Shown here: positions 33,755 to 41,497 of the stretch, piece by piece
Layout of the letters: every line of letters begins with the position of its first letter
Position numbering within the stretch: position 1 is the first letter of the stretch
Origin: JBDTSW01 sp963782605
GTDB lineage: Bacteria > Actinomycetota > Thermoleophilia > Solirubrobacterales > 70-9
DNA length: 64,000 nt
Reading direction: 5' to 3'
Assembly (NCBI GenBank): GCA_963782605.1
Contig: CAWAKK010000002.1
Coordinates: 62,001-126,000, forward strand
Translations under genes and position numbers: made by a program
The notes under the pieces: model-generated
What the model saw: only the letters and a program-made list of their open reading frames with translations
What the model was told of the DNA's origin: nothing
Database searches by the model: none

Positions 33755-34762
33755 GTGTTGGCTATCGGCGTGGCCGCCTTCGCGATCTGGCGCCGGCGAA
33801 CGCTAAGAAACGCCGACGTCCTGATCCTGCTCACGGTGGCGGCCGCGCTCGCGATCGTCGCGGGCACTGAGCTGCTCGACGCGATTCTCTCGGCCTTCTC
33901 GTTCGAGCGCGAGAACGGGACCCGGATCGTCGGGGTCGCCGTGTTCGCGATTCTGGTCCTCTTCCTGCTGACCCTGCGCGCGCTCTCGCAGGGCTCGCGA
34001 ATCACGCGGGAGCTCTCCGCGGTTCTGGAGGGCCTCGCCTGGGAGCAGTTCAAGGCGGCCGGATACCCCGATCGCTTCCGTGGCAGGGTCGGCGTGCTCG
34101 TCCCCGCCTACAACGAGGCGGACAACATCGGCCACGTCCTCCCCCGCATTCCCGCTGAGGTTTGTGGTCTTGAGACCGCGGTACTGGTCGTGGACGACGG
34201 CTCACGCGACGGCACCGATGAGATCGCGGAGGCGGGCGGCGCCGTTGTCGCGAGGCACGTGATCAACCGCGGTGGTGGGGCGGCGCTTCGAACGGGCTAT
34301 CGGCTCTTGGCCGACTCGGGAGCGCAGATCGTGGTCACGCTCGACGCCGACGGGCAGCACCTTCCGGCGGAGATGGAGCGCCTGGTGTCGCCGATCCTGG
34401 CCGGCGAGGTGGCCATGACTCATGGGTCGCGGGTGCTGGGCGAGGCCGAGAAGGGCCACCCCGCACGCGAGGCCGGCATCGTCTTTTTCAACCGGCTGGT
34501 CTCGTTCATCACCCGCACCAAGGTGACCGACTGCTCCAACGGTTACCGCGCCGTCCGCGCGGACGTCCTTCCCACTCTGGTCCTCCGTCAGGAGCAGTTC
34601 CACACGTCCGAGCTCATGATCGAGGCGATCAAGCGAGGGATACCGGCGAAGGAGGTGCCGGTGACGGTGGTCGCCCGGCTCCACGGGCACTCCAAGAAGC
34701 CCGCGGTGGTGCGCTACGGGATGGGCTTCACGAACGCGATCGTGCGCACCTGGCTGCGCTAG
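33755..34762 (+). CDS. DUF2304-glycosyltransferase family 2 fusion
   Basis: About 335 residues: two N-terminal membrane helices in a DUF2304-like region, then a GT2 domain of the polyprenyl-phosphate mannosyl/glucosyl transferase type (VLVPAYNEADNIGHVLPRI, VVDDGSRDGT, TLDADGQHLP, DCSNGYRAVR). DUF2304 and GT2 are often separate neighbouring genes. The start is uncertain: GTG 33755 is the first good in-frame codon after TATCCT (33677-33682), leaving a ~65 nt leader. Divergent from the sulfoquinovose synthase; stop shares CTAG with the convergent zinc-ribbon gene. Confidence 0.85.
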   Translation: MLAIGVAAFAIWRRRTLRNADVLILLTVAAALAIVAGTELLDAILSAFSFERENGTRIVGVAVFAILVLFLLTLRALSQGSRITRELSAVLEGLAWEQFKAAGYPDRFRGRVGVLVPAYNEADNIGHVLPRIPAEVCGLETAVLVVDDGSRDGTDEIAEAGGAVVARHVINRGGGAALRTGYRLLADSGAQIVVTLDADGQHLPAEMERLVSPILAGEVAMTHGSRVLGEAEKGHPAREAGIVFFNRLVSFITRTKVTDCSNGYRAVRADVLPTLVLRQEQFHTSELMIEAIKRGIPAKEVPVTVVARLHGHSKKPAVVRYGMGFTNAIVRTWLR

Positions 34763-35073
34763 CTCTCCTCGCCGGCCTGCGCGCGCCGGTGGGCGCGGAT
34801 CGCCGCGGGCTTTCTCACCTCTTCGACGTCGGGGAGGAAGAGGTCCTCACCGCAGGTGGGACAGACCTGGACGTAGAGCTTCACCACGGTCCCGCAGCGC
34901 GGACAGCGGCGCTCGGGCTCGTCGCGCTCCGAGCGGGACGCAAAGGCGGCGATCAGGCCGAAGAGCGGCAGGACGAAGCCGATCAGAAACCAGATGAAGA
35001 AAGAGCTGCCCTTGTACTTGGCCACCGCGCCCGTCGCGATCCCGAAGGCGGTGAGGACGATCAGTGCCTGCAT
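34759..35073 (-). CDS. Membrane protein with C-terminal zinc ribbon
   Basis: 104 residues: one or two hydrophobic helices (ALIVLTAFGIATGAVA, FFIWFLIGFVLPLFGLIAAFA), then a four-Cys zinc ribbon, CPRCGTVVKLYVQVCPTCGEDL (here Cys at CPRC and CPTC). Function unknown. Its stop and that of the GT2 gene share the palindrome CTAG (34759-34762). It lies 14 bp after the NDH-2 gene on the same strand. Confidence 0.78.
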   Translation of the reverse strand: MQALIVLTAFGIATGAVAKYKGSSFFIWFLIGFVLPLFGLIAAFASRSERDEPERRCPRCGTVVKLYVQVCPTCGEDLFLPDVEEVRKPAAIRAHRRAQAGEES

Positions 35074-35087
35074 GCGCTCCTGCCCGG

Positions 35088-36413
35088 CTAGCCGAGCGGC
35101 CGGTGGGTTCCGCCGCGTTCGTAGACCTCGTCGGCCAGTGGGTGCGGATGCCCGATCGACCCCACCTCGGCCACGTCCCGGCTGAAGGGGAGCCCGATCG
35201 TCCAATCCGCGACGGCCCTGATCTTGCGAGCGATCCCGGGCACCTGGCTCATGTGGTAGGTCCGGGCCATCCACCAGGCCGGGAAGCCGTGAAATCGGCG
35301 CTGTCCCAGTTGGCCGACCGCCTTGTAGCGGCCGAGGTTGACGAAGGCCGCCTTGGCCTTGTAGCGAAACGGCTTCGGCGAGACTGCCACCCCGAGCTCG
35401 GCGGCGATGTTGTGAGCCGCCACGGGGCCTTGGCGCACAGCGTGCTGGGCGGTTGGCGGGCATGCGCCCTTCCCGTCCTTGTTGGGATCGGGCACCGCCG
35501 CGCAATCGCCGGCCGCCCAGACGCCCTTCATCCCGCTCACGCGCAGGAACTCGTCCACGACGACCTTGCCGCTCTCCGCCAGGGGCAGCGAGAGTGCCTT
35601 CAGGCTCGGGTGCGGCGCGACCCCGGCGGTCCAGACGATCGTCTGCGTCGGGATTCGCTCGCCGGTGGAGAGCTTGGCGAAGTCCGCACCGGCCTCCTCG
35701 AGCATGGTGCCGAGACGGATGTCGATCCCCCGGCCCCGCAGCTCGCGCAGCGCGTAGTCGGCGAGGCCCCTGTCGACCTCGGGAAGGACGCGGTCTGTCG
35801 CCTCGACCAAGATCCAGCGCATCCCGTGAAGGCGGGCCCGGGGGTAGCGGTCGATCGCCTCGGCGGCGAGGTCCTGGAGCTCGGCGAGCGCCTCGAGGCC
35901 CGAGTACCCCCCGCCCACGAACACGTAGGTGAGGAGCTCCTCACGGCGGGCGGGGTCCTCGGATGCATTTGCGCGTTCGAGCGACTCGATCACGTGGTTT
36001 CGCAGCCAGATCGCATCGGCCAGGCTCTTGAAGCCGATCGCATGCTCGTCCAGGCCCGGAACGGGCAGCGAGCGTGAGACGGAGCCGACCGCGACGAGGA
36101 GCTGGTCGTAGCGCAGGGTCTCGTCATCTCCTTCATGGGTCCGCAGGTCGACCGTCCGCGTCTCCGGGTCATGCCCGGAGATGGCGCCGAGGCGCAGGTA
36201 GGTCCGGTGGAGAAGGTCGCGGAGCGGGGTGACCACGTGTCGCGGCTCGAGCGTTCCAGCGGCCGCCTCGGGCAGAAACGGCGTATAGAGCAGGAAGTTG
36301 ACGTCGTTGACCAGGATCAGCCTCGCGGACTGCGCAGGCAGCAGCCGCTCGAGCTCGCGGGCCGCGCTCATCCCGGCGAATCCGCCTCCGATGACTACGA
36401 CGTTCCAGGCCAC
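35088..36413 (-). CDS. ndh: Type II NADH dehydrogenase (NDH-2-like FAD oxidoreductase)
   Basis: Peripheral membrane flavoprotein passing electrons from NADH to menaquinone. 441 residues with two nucleotide folds (VVIGGGFAGMSAARELE for FAD and VFVGGGYSGLEALAEL for NADH), IVWTAGV, VWAAGDCAAVP and TAQHAVRQG. GTG 36413 is chosen because CATACT lies 6 nt upstream; the frame continues to 36437. Downstream of gatB on the same strand; an inverted repeat in the spacer suggests separate control. Confidence 0.9.
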   Translation of the reverse strand: MAWNVVVIGGGFAGMSAARELERLLPAQSARLILVNDVNFLLYTPFLPEAAAGTLEPRHVVTPLRDLLHRTYLRLGAISGHDPETRTVDLRTHEGDDETLRYDQLLVAVGSVSRSLPVPGLDEHAIGFKSLADAIWLRNHVIESLERANASEDPARREELLTYVFVGGGYSGLEALAELQDLAAEAIDRYPRARLHGMRWILVEATDRVLPEVDRGLADYALRELRGRGIDIRLGTMLEEAGADFAKLSTGERIPTQTIVWTAGVAPHPSLKALSLPLAESGKVVVDEFLRVSGMKGVWAAGDCAAVPDPNKDGKGACPPTAQHAVRQGPVAAHNIAAELGVAVSPKPFRYKAKAAFVNLGRYKAVGQLGQRRFHGFPAWWMARTYHMSQVPGIARKIRAVADWTIGLPFSRDVAEVGSIGHPHPLADEVYERGGTHRPLG

Positions 36414-36442
36414 GCGTTCAGTATGGCGGAATCGCAAGCCTT

Positions 36443-36457
36443 GTAACAGAGTGTTAC
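36443..36457 (-). promoter_or_regulatory. Candidate operator upstream of ndh
   Basis: Perfect inverted repeat GTAACA-GAG-TGTTAC, located 24-44 bp before the CATACT hexamer and GTG of ndh, just at the gatB stop codon. It is AT-rich with 6 bp arms, a poor terminator but a good protein-binding site. It resembles, without matching, the Rex consensus (TGTGAAC...GTTCACA); identity of the regulator is not shown. Confidence 0.4.
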
Positions 36458-37897
36458 TAAGTCAGCTTCTCGCGCAGGAGGCGGGTCACCTCGCCGCCGT
36501 CCGCGCGGCCGTTCGTCTCGCGCATCACGAACCCCACCAGCGGCCCGATCGCCTTCATGTTCCCCGAGCGAACGTTCTCTGCGTCCTGTGGCTGGGCCGA
36601 GATCGCGCGCTCCACTATCGCCTCCAGCTCACCTGAGTCCTCCATCTGGCCCAGTCCTTCCCGCTCGACGATCGCTGCCTGGTTCGCCCCCCTCGGCGAT
36701 CAGCGCAGCGAGCACCTGTCGCGCTGCTGTCGAGGAGACCTCCTTGCCCGCGGCCAGATCGGCGAGCTCGGCGAGCGCCTGCGGGGAGACCCTCGAGCTC
36801 GCAGGGTCGGCGCCGTCGGCGCCCGCCTCACGCAGCCCTCGAACCAGGTCGACCGTGGTCCAGTTGGCGACGGTTTGCGCATCCGCCCGCGCCGCGGCCT
36901 CGAGCGTGCTTTCGAAGTACGGGGCGAGCTCGGCCGAGAACGCGAGCTGAGTCGCCTGCACCTCGGGCAGACCCAAGTCCGAGATGTACCGCTGCCGCCT
37001 CGCAGCGGGGAGCTCGGGCAGAGCATCGCGGGCGCTCGCGAGCATCTCCTCCGTCGGCGCCAGAGGCACGAGGTCCGGCTCGGGGAAGTAGCGGTAGTCG
37101 TGCGCGTATTCCTTCGAGCGAAGGGAGGTGAGCGCGCCCGTCGCCGGGTCGAAATGAAGCGTCTCCTGCGAGACGGGCTGGCCCGACTCGAGCAGCGCTC
37201 GCTGGCGCTCGAGCTCGGCGGCGATCCCCCGCTCGATGAAGCGGAACGAGTTCATGTTCTTGAGCTCGGTCTTCGTGCCGAGCTCGCTCGTTCCCGCGGG
37301 ACGCAGCGAGATGTTGGCATCGCAGCGGAGGCTCCCCTCCTCCATGTTCACGTCGGAGGCCCCGATCGCCTTGATCGTGCTGCGCAGGAGCTGTAGCCAC
37401 TCACGGGCTCGCGCGCCGTCGCGAAGATCGGGCTCGGTAACGATCTCGACGAGGGGTGTGCCGTTTCGGTTGAAGTCCACGAGCGAGGCCCCGGACCCGT
37501 GGATGCGGCCGGAATCGCCGACGTGGATCAGCTTTGCAGCGTCCTCCTCGAGGTGGACGCGATGGATGCGCACGTCGCCCAGCCGCCCGCCGGTCGCAAG
37601 CGGGATGTCGTACTGGCTGATCTGGTAGGCCTTCGGGCTGTCGGGATAGAAGTAGTTCTTGCGGTGGAAGATCGACCAGGGGGCGATCTCGCAATCCAGC
37701 GCGAGGGCGATCTCCAGCCCGTAGAGGACCGCCTGGGCGTTCGTGCTGGGTAGGACGCCCGGATGCGCGAGGCAAACCGGGCACGTGTGGACGTTGGGCT
37801 CATCGCCGAAGGAGAGCGCGCAGCCGCAGAACATCTTCGTCCGCGTGCTGAGCTGCACATGGATCTCGAGGCCGATCACCGGCTCCCACTCAGCCAT
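36457..37897 (-). pseudogene. gatB: Aspartyl/glutamyl-tRNA amidotransferase subunit B, with a frameshift
   Basis: GatB presents activated Glu/Asp-tRNA for amidation. The main frame (37897 to 36629) contains WEPVIGLEIHVQL, CPVCLAHPG, YYFYPDSPKAYQISQYD-like and VDFNRNGTPLVEIVTEPD, then runs into a premature stop after EGGEPGSDRRAG. Dropping one G from the six-G run at 36692-36687 restores EGANQAAIVEREGLGQMEDSG and joins it to the C-terminal YqeY-like tail (36645 to 36457). As gatA and gatC are intact, a homopolymer sequencing error, or less likely programmed slippage, is probable. ATG 37897 overlaps the previous gene by 8 bp. Confidence 0.85.
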
Positions 37898-38165
37898 AGC
37901 CCAGTCCCTCGATCCGCCCCTCATCCATCCCGAAGAAGTGCCCGACCTCGTGCAGGACCGTGCGCCTTACCTCCTCGGCATCGGGGTTGGCGTCGCGGAA
38001 GACAACGATCCGCTGCATGCCTCCCTCGGGGTCGTAGATGCCCATCAGCCCGTCGGGGTGGGAATCCTCCACGATCACCGCTACGTCGCCGAGCCGCTCT
38101 CGTGCCCAAGCCGGCAGCTCGTCGAGCGCCGCCATGGCGGCCTCGCGGACCTCGGTGTCGCTCAT
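37890..38165 (-). CDS. Minimal metalloprotease-like (zincin) protein
   Basis: 91 residues of the PF06262 type (metallopeptidase family protein). The zinc motif HExxH with a third ligand is in VLHEVGHFFGMDEGRI. Short length is normal for the family, whose substrate is unknown. Sits between gatA and gatB, sharing one base with the gatA stop (TGATG) and 8 bp with gatB, so it is firmly part of the operon. A GTG at 38168 is an alternative start. Confidence 0.88.
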   Translation of the reverse strand: MSDTEVREAAMAALDELPAWARERLGDVAVIVEDSHPDGLMGIYDPEGGMQRIVVFRDANPDAEEVRRTVLHEVGHFFGMDEGRIEGLGYG

Positions 38166-39676
38166 CACGTGGGCCTCGCATCGAACCCGATCGCGAGCTC
38201 CAGCGCATGCGCCGCGTCCAGCAGCCGTGTCTCCGTGAACGCCGGGCTCGTGAGCTGCAGGCCGACCGGTAGCGCCCCTCCACCGCCAGCGGGCTCGGCG
38301 AGGCCCATCGGGATCGAGACCGCCGGGATGCCTGCAAGCGACATGGGCACGGTGAAGTAATCCGAGAGGTACATCGCAAGGGGATCCTTGGTGCGAGCGC
38401 CGAGCTGGAACGCCGTCGTCGGCGAGGTCGGTGTGGCGATCAGGTCAAACGACTCAAAGGCCGTGTGGAAGTCCTCGGCGATCTTCGTCCGCACTCGCTG
38501 CGCGCGCCCGTAGTAGGCGTCGTAGTAGCCGGATGAGAGAGAGTAGGTGCCGAGCATGATCCGGCGCTTCACCTCTGCGCCGAAGCCCTCCGAGCGCGTG
38601 CGCTCGTACATGGCGGTGAGGTCTTTCGTCCCGTTCGCCCGCATGCCGTAGCGGACCCCGTCGTAGCGAGCGAGGTTCGCCGACGCCTCCGCCGGTGCCA
38701 GCACGTAGTAGGCCGAGATCCCATGCTCGGCGTGGGGCAGCTCGCACTCCCCCACCTCCGCCCCGAGCTCCCGCATGGTTTCGAGGCAGTCGGAGAACGC
38801 CTTGGCGACCCCCGGCTCAACGCCCTCGGCCTCGTGGGAGAAGTCGCGGGCGATGCCCACGCGGATGCCCTCCAGATCGCGCCGGGAGGGAAGCTCGATC
38901 CCCTCGTCAATGCCGACGCAGGTTGAGTCGCAGGGGTCCGGCCCCTCCAGGACGCGAAGGAGGATCGCTGCGTCGGTGACGTCGCGAGTCAGCGGCCCGC
39001 ACTGGTCGAGCGAGGAGGCGAAGGCGATCATGCCGTAGCGGGAGATGGCGCCGTAGGTCGGCTTCAAGCCCACGATTCCGCACAGCGAGGCCGGCTGGCG
39101 AATCGACCCGCCCGTATCGGTCCCGATCGCCCATGGCGCCAGACGACCCGCCACGGCTGCGGCCGAGCCACCCGATGAGCCCCCGGGGACGCGCCCGTGA
39201 TCCCAGGGGTTGCGGACTGGCCCGTACGCGGAGTTCTCGTTCGAGGAGCCCATCGCGAACTCGTCCATGTTTGTCTTGCCCAGAAGCCGGGCGCCCGCAT
39301 CCTCGAGGCGCCTGACGGCGGTGGCCGTGTACGGGGGGCGGTAGCCCTCGAGGATGCGCGAGCCGGCGGTGGTCTGGATTCCCTCGGTGCAGAAGATGTC
39401 CTTGACCGCGATCGGCATTCCATGGAGCTCGTCAGATCCATCCCGCCGGCCGCCCCCAGCGAGCCGCGGGCGAGCGGTGCTCCGAGCCTGCTCGGATTCG
39501 TCGGCCGCCGGCGGGGTCGAGGTGGCTCCGGCGTCAGCGGTCCAGAGGTACGCGCCCAGCTCGTCGTCACGGGCGGCCCGCGCGTAGGCGTCGAAGTACT
39601 CGCCGGGGTCGAGCTCGCCCGCCTCGATTCGCCCCAGGGCGCTCGCCCCGGTCAGCTCGCGAACGTCGTCGCTCAC
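38165..39676 (-). CDS. gatA: Aspartyl/glutamyl-tRNA amidotransferase subunit A
   Basis: Amidase-signature subunit supplying ammonia from glutamine. 503 residues. The Ser-cisSer-Lys triad is in AVKDIFCTEG, GGSSGGSAAAVAG and TDTGGSIRQPAS. An insertion rich in Pro, Ser and Arg (residues ~50-80) precedes GMPIAVKD and lengthens the protein slightly. GTG start overlaps the gatC stop as GTGA. Confidence 0.95.
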   Translation of the reverse strand: MSDDVRELTGASALGRIEAGELDPGEYFDAYARAARDDELGAYLWTADAGATSTPPAADESEQARSTARPRLAGGGRRDGSDELHGMPIAVKDIFCTEGIQTTAGSRILEGYRPPYTATAVRRLEDAGARLLGKTNMDEFAMGSSNENSAYGPVRNPWDHGRVPGGSSGGSAAAVAGRLAPWAIGTDTGGSIRQPASLCGIVGLKPTYGAISRYGMIAFASSLDQCGPLTRDVTDAAILLRVLEGPDPCDSTCVGIDEGIELPSRRDLEGIRVGIARDFSHEAEGVEPGVAKAFSDCLETMRELGAEVGECELPHAEHGISAYYVLAPAEASANLARYDGVRYGMRANGTKDLTAMYERTRSEGFGAEVKRRIMLGTYSLSSGYYDAYYGRAQRVRTKIAEDFHTAFESFDLIATPTSPTTAFQLGARTKDPLAMYLSDYFTVPMSLAGIPAVSIPMGLAEPAGGGGALPVGLQLTSPAFTETRLLDAAHALELAIGFDARPT

Positions 39677-39957
39677 GCCTGCGGGGACGGGACCCGGAAG
39701 GCGCCGTCGTCGGGGTCCGGAGCGGCCTCAAGCGCCCGCTCGCGAGGCAGGCTCGGCCGGGGGACGTCCTCACGCAGGACGTTCTCCAGCGCGACCACAT
39801 GCGTCGTGGGCGGAACCCCGTCGAGGTCAAGCGCCGAAATGCGCTCAACGTGCTCGAGGATGGCCGAGAGCTCCCCGGCCATGCGCTCGACGTCCTCGTC
39901 GCTCAGTTCGAGCCGCGCCAGCCGCGCGACGTGGAGCACCTGCTCGCGTTCGATCAC
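39673..39957 (-). CDS. gatC: Aspartyl/glutamyl-tRNA amidotransferase subunit C
   Basis: 94-residue stabilising subunit of GatCAB with the typical VLHVARLARLELSDEDVERM start and LSAILEHVERISALDLDGVPPTTH core, here in residues ~7-55. GTG 39957 is 6 nt behind TAGAAT (39969-39964), so the gatCA-metalloprotease-gatB operon is probably read from a leaderless start. The C-terminal half (REDVPRPSLPRE) is also standard. Confidence 0.94.
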   Translation of the reverse strand: MIEREQVLHVARLARLELSDEDVERMAGELSAILEHVERISALDLDGVPPTTHVVALENVLREDVPRPSLPRERALEAAPDPDDGAFRVPSPQA

Positions 39958-40009
39958 GGGCTGATTCTAGGAAGCGCTCGAGGTTCCGCAGGCGCCGGGG
40001 GCCCTGTGA

Positions 40010-40040
40010 CGCGCGGGTCTCGCTCGACGGGACCCGCGCG
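40010..40040 (-). terminator. Hairpin terminator candidate after the ArsR/AHSA1 operon
   Basis: Perfect 10 bp arms CGCGCGGGTC and GACCCGCGCG with an 11-base loop, 12 bp after the AHSA1 stop. No U-run follows, as is common for terminator-like hairpins in GC-rich actinobacteria. Confidence 0.5.
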
Positions 40041-40052
40041 CCACGTGGCTTC

Positions 40053-40553
40053 TCAGTCGGAGGCGAGACTCCTCAGCAGCTCGTCCAGCCGCTCGTGCGA
40101 CTCGTTCATGCCGCCCTCCATGCCCGAGTCGAGCATCCCGTCACGCTCCTCGGTGGTGTGGAACAGGTCCGTGATGACGATCTTCGTCTGGTCGCCGAGG
40201 TCCTCGAAGGTGATCGTCTCGACCAGGACGTGACCGGGCATCCCTTCCCACTCGAACGTGTAGACGATCCGCTCCGGCGGCGTGATCTCCCGGTAGGCGC
40301 CGCGGAAGGCGGTCTCACTGCCGTCCTCGTTGCGGATCACGAAGCGCCAGAGCCCCCCGGGCTGGACGTCCATGACGTCGACCGTCGTGTTCGTGCCGCG
40401 CGGGCCCCACCACTCGGCGATCAGCTCGGGGTTGGTAGTCGCCTTGAAGACGAGGTCTCGCGGCGCGTCGAAGATGCGCTCGCTCACGATCTCCCGGTCG
40501 CTCGGTGTTGAGACAGTGGTTTTGCGGTGGGTGTGGGCGTCTTGGGCGTTCAT
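40053..40553 (-). CDS. SRPBCC/AHSA1-domain protein
   Basis: 166 residues of the Bet v1/AHSA1 fold: IVSERIFDAPRDLVFKA, PELIAEWWGPRGTNTTVDVMD, GGLWRFVIRNEDG and the ERDGMLDSGMEGGMNESHERLDELL tail (residues ~135-160). These are ligand-binding proteins of unknown substrate often paired with an ArsR regulator, as here, where the ATG overlaps the regulator stop by 4 bp (ATGA). Confidence 0.9.
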   Translation of the reverse strand: MNAQDAHTHRKTTVSTPSDREIVSERIFDAPRDLVFKATTNPELIAEWWGPRGTNTTVDVMDVQPGGLWRFVIRNEDGSETAFRGAYREITPPERIVYTFEWEGMPGHVLVETITFEDLGDQTKIVITDLFHTTEERDGMLDSGMEGGMNESHERLDELLRSLASD

Positions 40554-40888
40554 GTCGAGGTTCCTTTCTGTCGTTCGATCACCTCGCCTAGACGATCCAG
40601 GCGAGCCTCCATCATCTGCCGGTAAGCGTCGATCCACTCGGTCGCGTCGTCGAGTCGCCTCGATCCGAGCCGGCAGCGCCGGGCTCGTCCGACCTTCTCG
40701 GTCGCGACCAGCTGCGCCCGCTCGAGGACGCGCACGTGCTTTCGCATGCCCGTCAGCGAGATGCCATGTGGGTCCGCGAGTTCCGAGATGGTCGCGGGGC
40801 CACGGCCGAGGCGCTCGAGGACGCTGCGGCGCGTCGGGTCGGCGAGCGCCGCGAAGGTGTGATCGAGCTTGGGTTGATACTGAACCAT
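40550..40888 (-). CDS. ArsR-family transcriptional regulator
   Basis: 112-residue winged helix repressor: HTFAALADPTRRSVLERLG, ATISELADPHGISLTGMRKHVRVLE (recognition helix, residues ~33-57) and a C-terminal helix with no metal-binding Cys. Coupled to the AHSA1 gene. ATG 40888 is preferred over GTG 40897 because the extended -10 TGCTATAGT ends 7 nt before it. Confidence 0.9.
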   Translation of the reverse strand: MVQYQPKLDHTFAALADPTRRSVLERLGRGPATISELADPHGISLTGMRKHVRVLERAQLVATEKVGRARRCRLGSRRLDDATEWIDAYRQMMEARLDRLGEVIERQKGTST

Positions 40889-40904
40889 TCGGTTCACTAT
40901 AGCA
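40881..40904 (-). promoter_or_regulatory. ArsR promoter with operator over the start codon
   Basis: TGCTATAGT (40904-40896) is an extended -10. The perfect palindrome TGAACC-ATTC-GGTTCA (40881-40896) starts at its last base and covers the ArsR ATG. Repressor bound there would block both polymerase and the leaderless start, a compact autoregulatory layout. Confidence 0.6.
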
Positions 40905-40924
40905 AAGCACTAGGATCGCGCGCC

Positions 40925-41374
40925 GTGAGGGGGGCCGCCGCCGAGCGCTTCGTGGTCTTGAACCTGCGCTTGCTGGCAGGGGTCTTCGCGCTGGTCGGGG
41001 TGCTCTTCATCGTCGCCCCCGACGGCGTCCTCGGGACGCTTGACGACCTCGGCGAGGGACTACCCCTCGGCGCCTTCAGCCCCTCACCCGAGACCCTGCA
41101 GCAGCTCTGGCTCGCGCTGGGGTTCTCCTACATGGTGGTGATCACGGGCATCTGCCTGGTGGTTCAGGCCGACGTGGTGCGCTACCGCCCGCTCCTGCTC
41201 GTGCTCGCCGTGGGCAAGACAGCGTCATCGCTGGTGGCCCTCGGCGCGTACCTCTTCGACGACGACGTCTTCCCGTACCTCCTCAATTTCCTGGTCGACG
41301 GATTCCTCGTCATCGCCTCGCTCGTGCTCTGGGCCCTCGCGGGACGCGTCGGCTCGCCCGCCGCGCCCGGCTGA
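40925..41374 (+). CDS. Small membrane protein of unknown function
   Basis: 149 residues, four predicted helices (LRLLAGVFALVGVLFIVAP, LALGFSYMVVITGICLVVQ, PLLLVLAVGKTASSLVALGA, LNFLVDGFLVIASLVLWALA; each under 21 residues). No recognised domain. GTG 40925 follows TAGGAT (40911-40916) by 8 nt; divergent from the ArsR operon. Followed by the frameshifted GMC gene in the same direction. Confidence 0.75.
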   Translation: MRGAAAERFVVLNLRLLAGVFALVGVLFIVAPDGVLGTLDDLGEGLPLGAFSPSPETLQQLWLALGFSYMVVITGICLVVQADVVRYRPLLLVLAVGKTASSLVALGAYLFDDDVFPYLLNFLVDGFLVIASLVLWALAGRVGSPAAPG

Positions 41375-41497
41375 AGGCGCCCGCCGGGGCTCCGCGCCAC
41401 CGAGCTCCGCATCCTTCGCGCCTTCGCCGAGGCGCAGGCGCCCGGCATCGGGGCGCTTCCCCCCGCCGCCGGCAACTCCGGCGCGGGCGAGCTGTCC

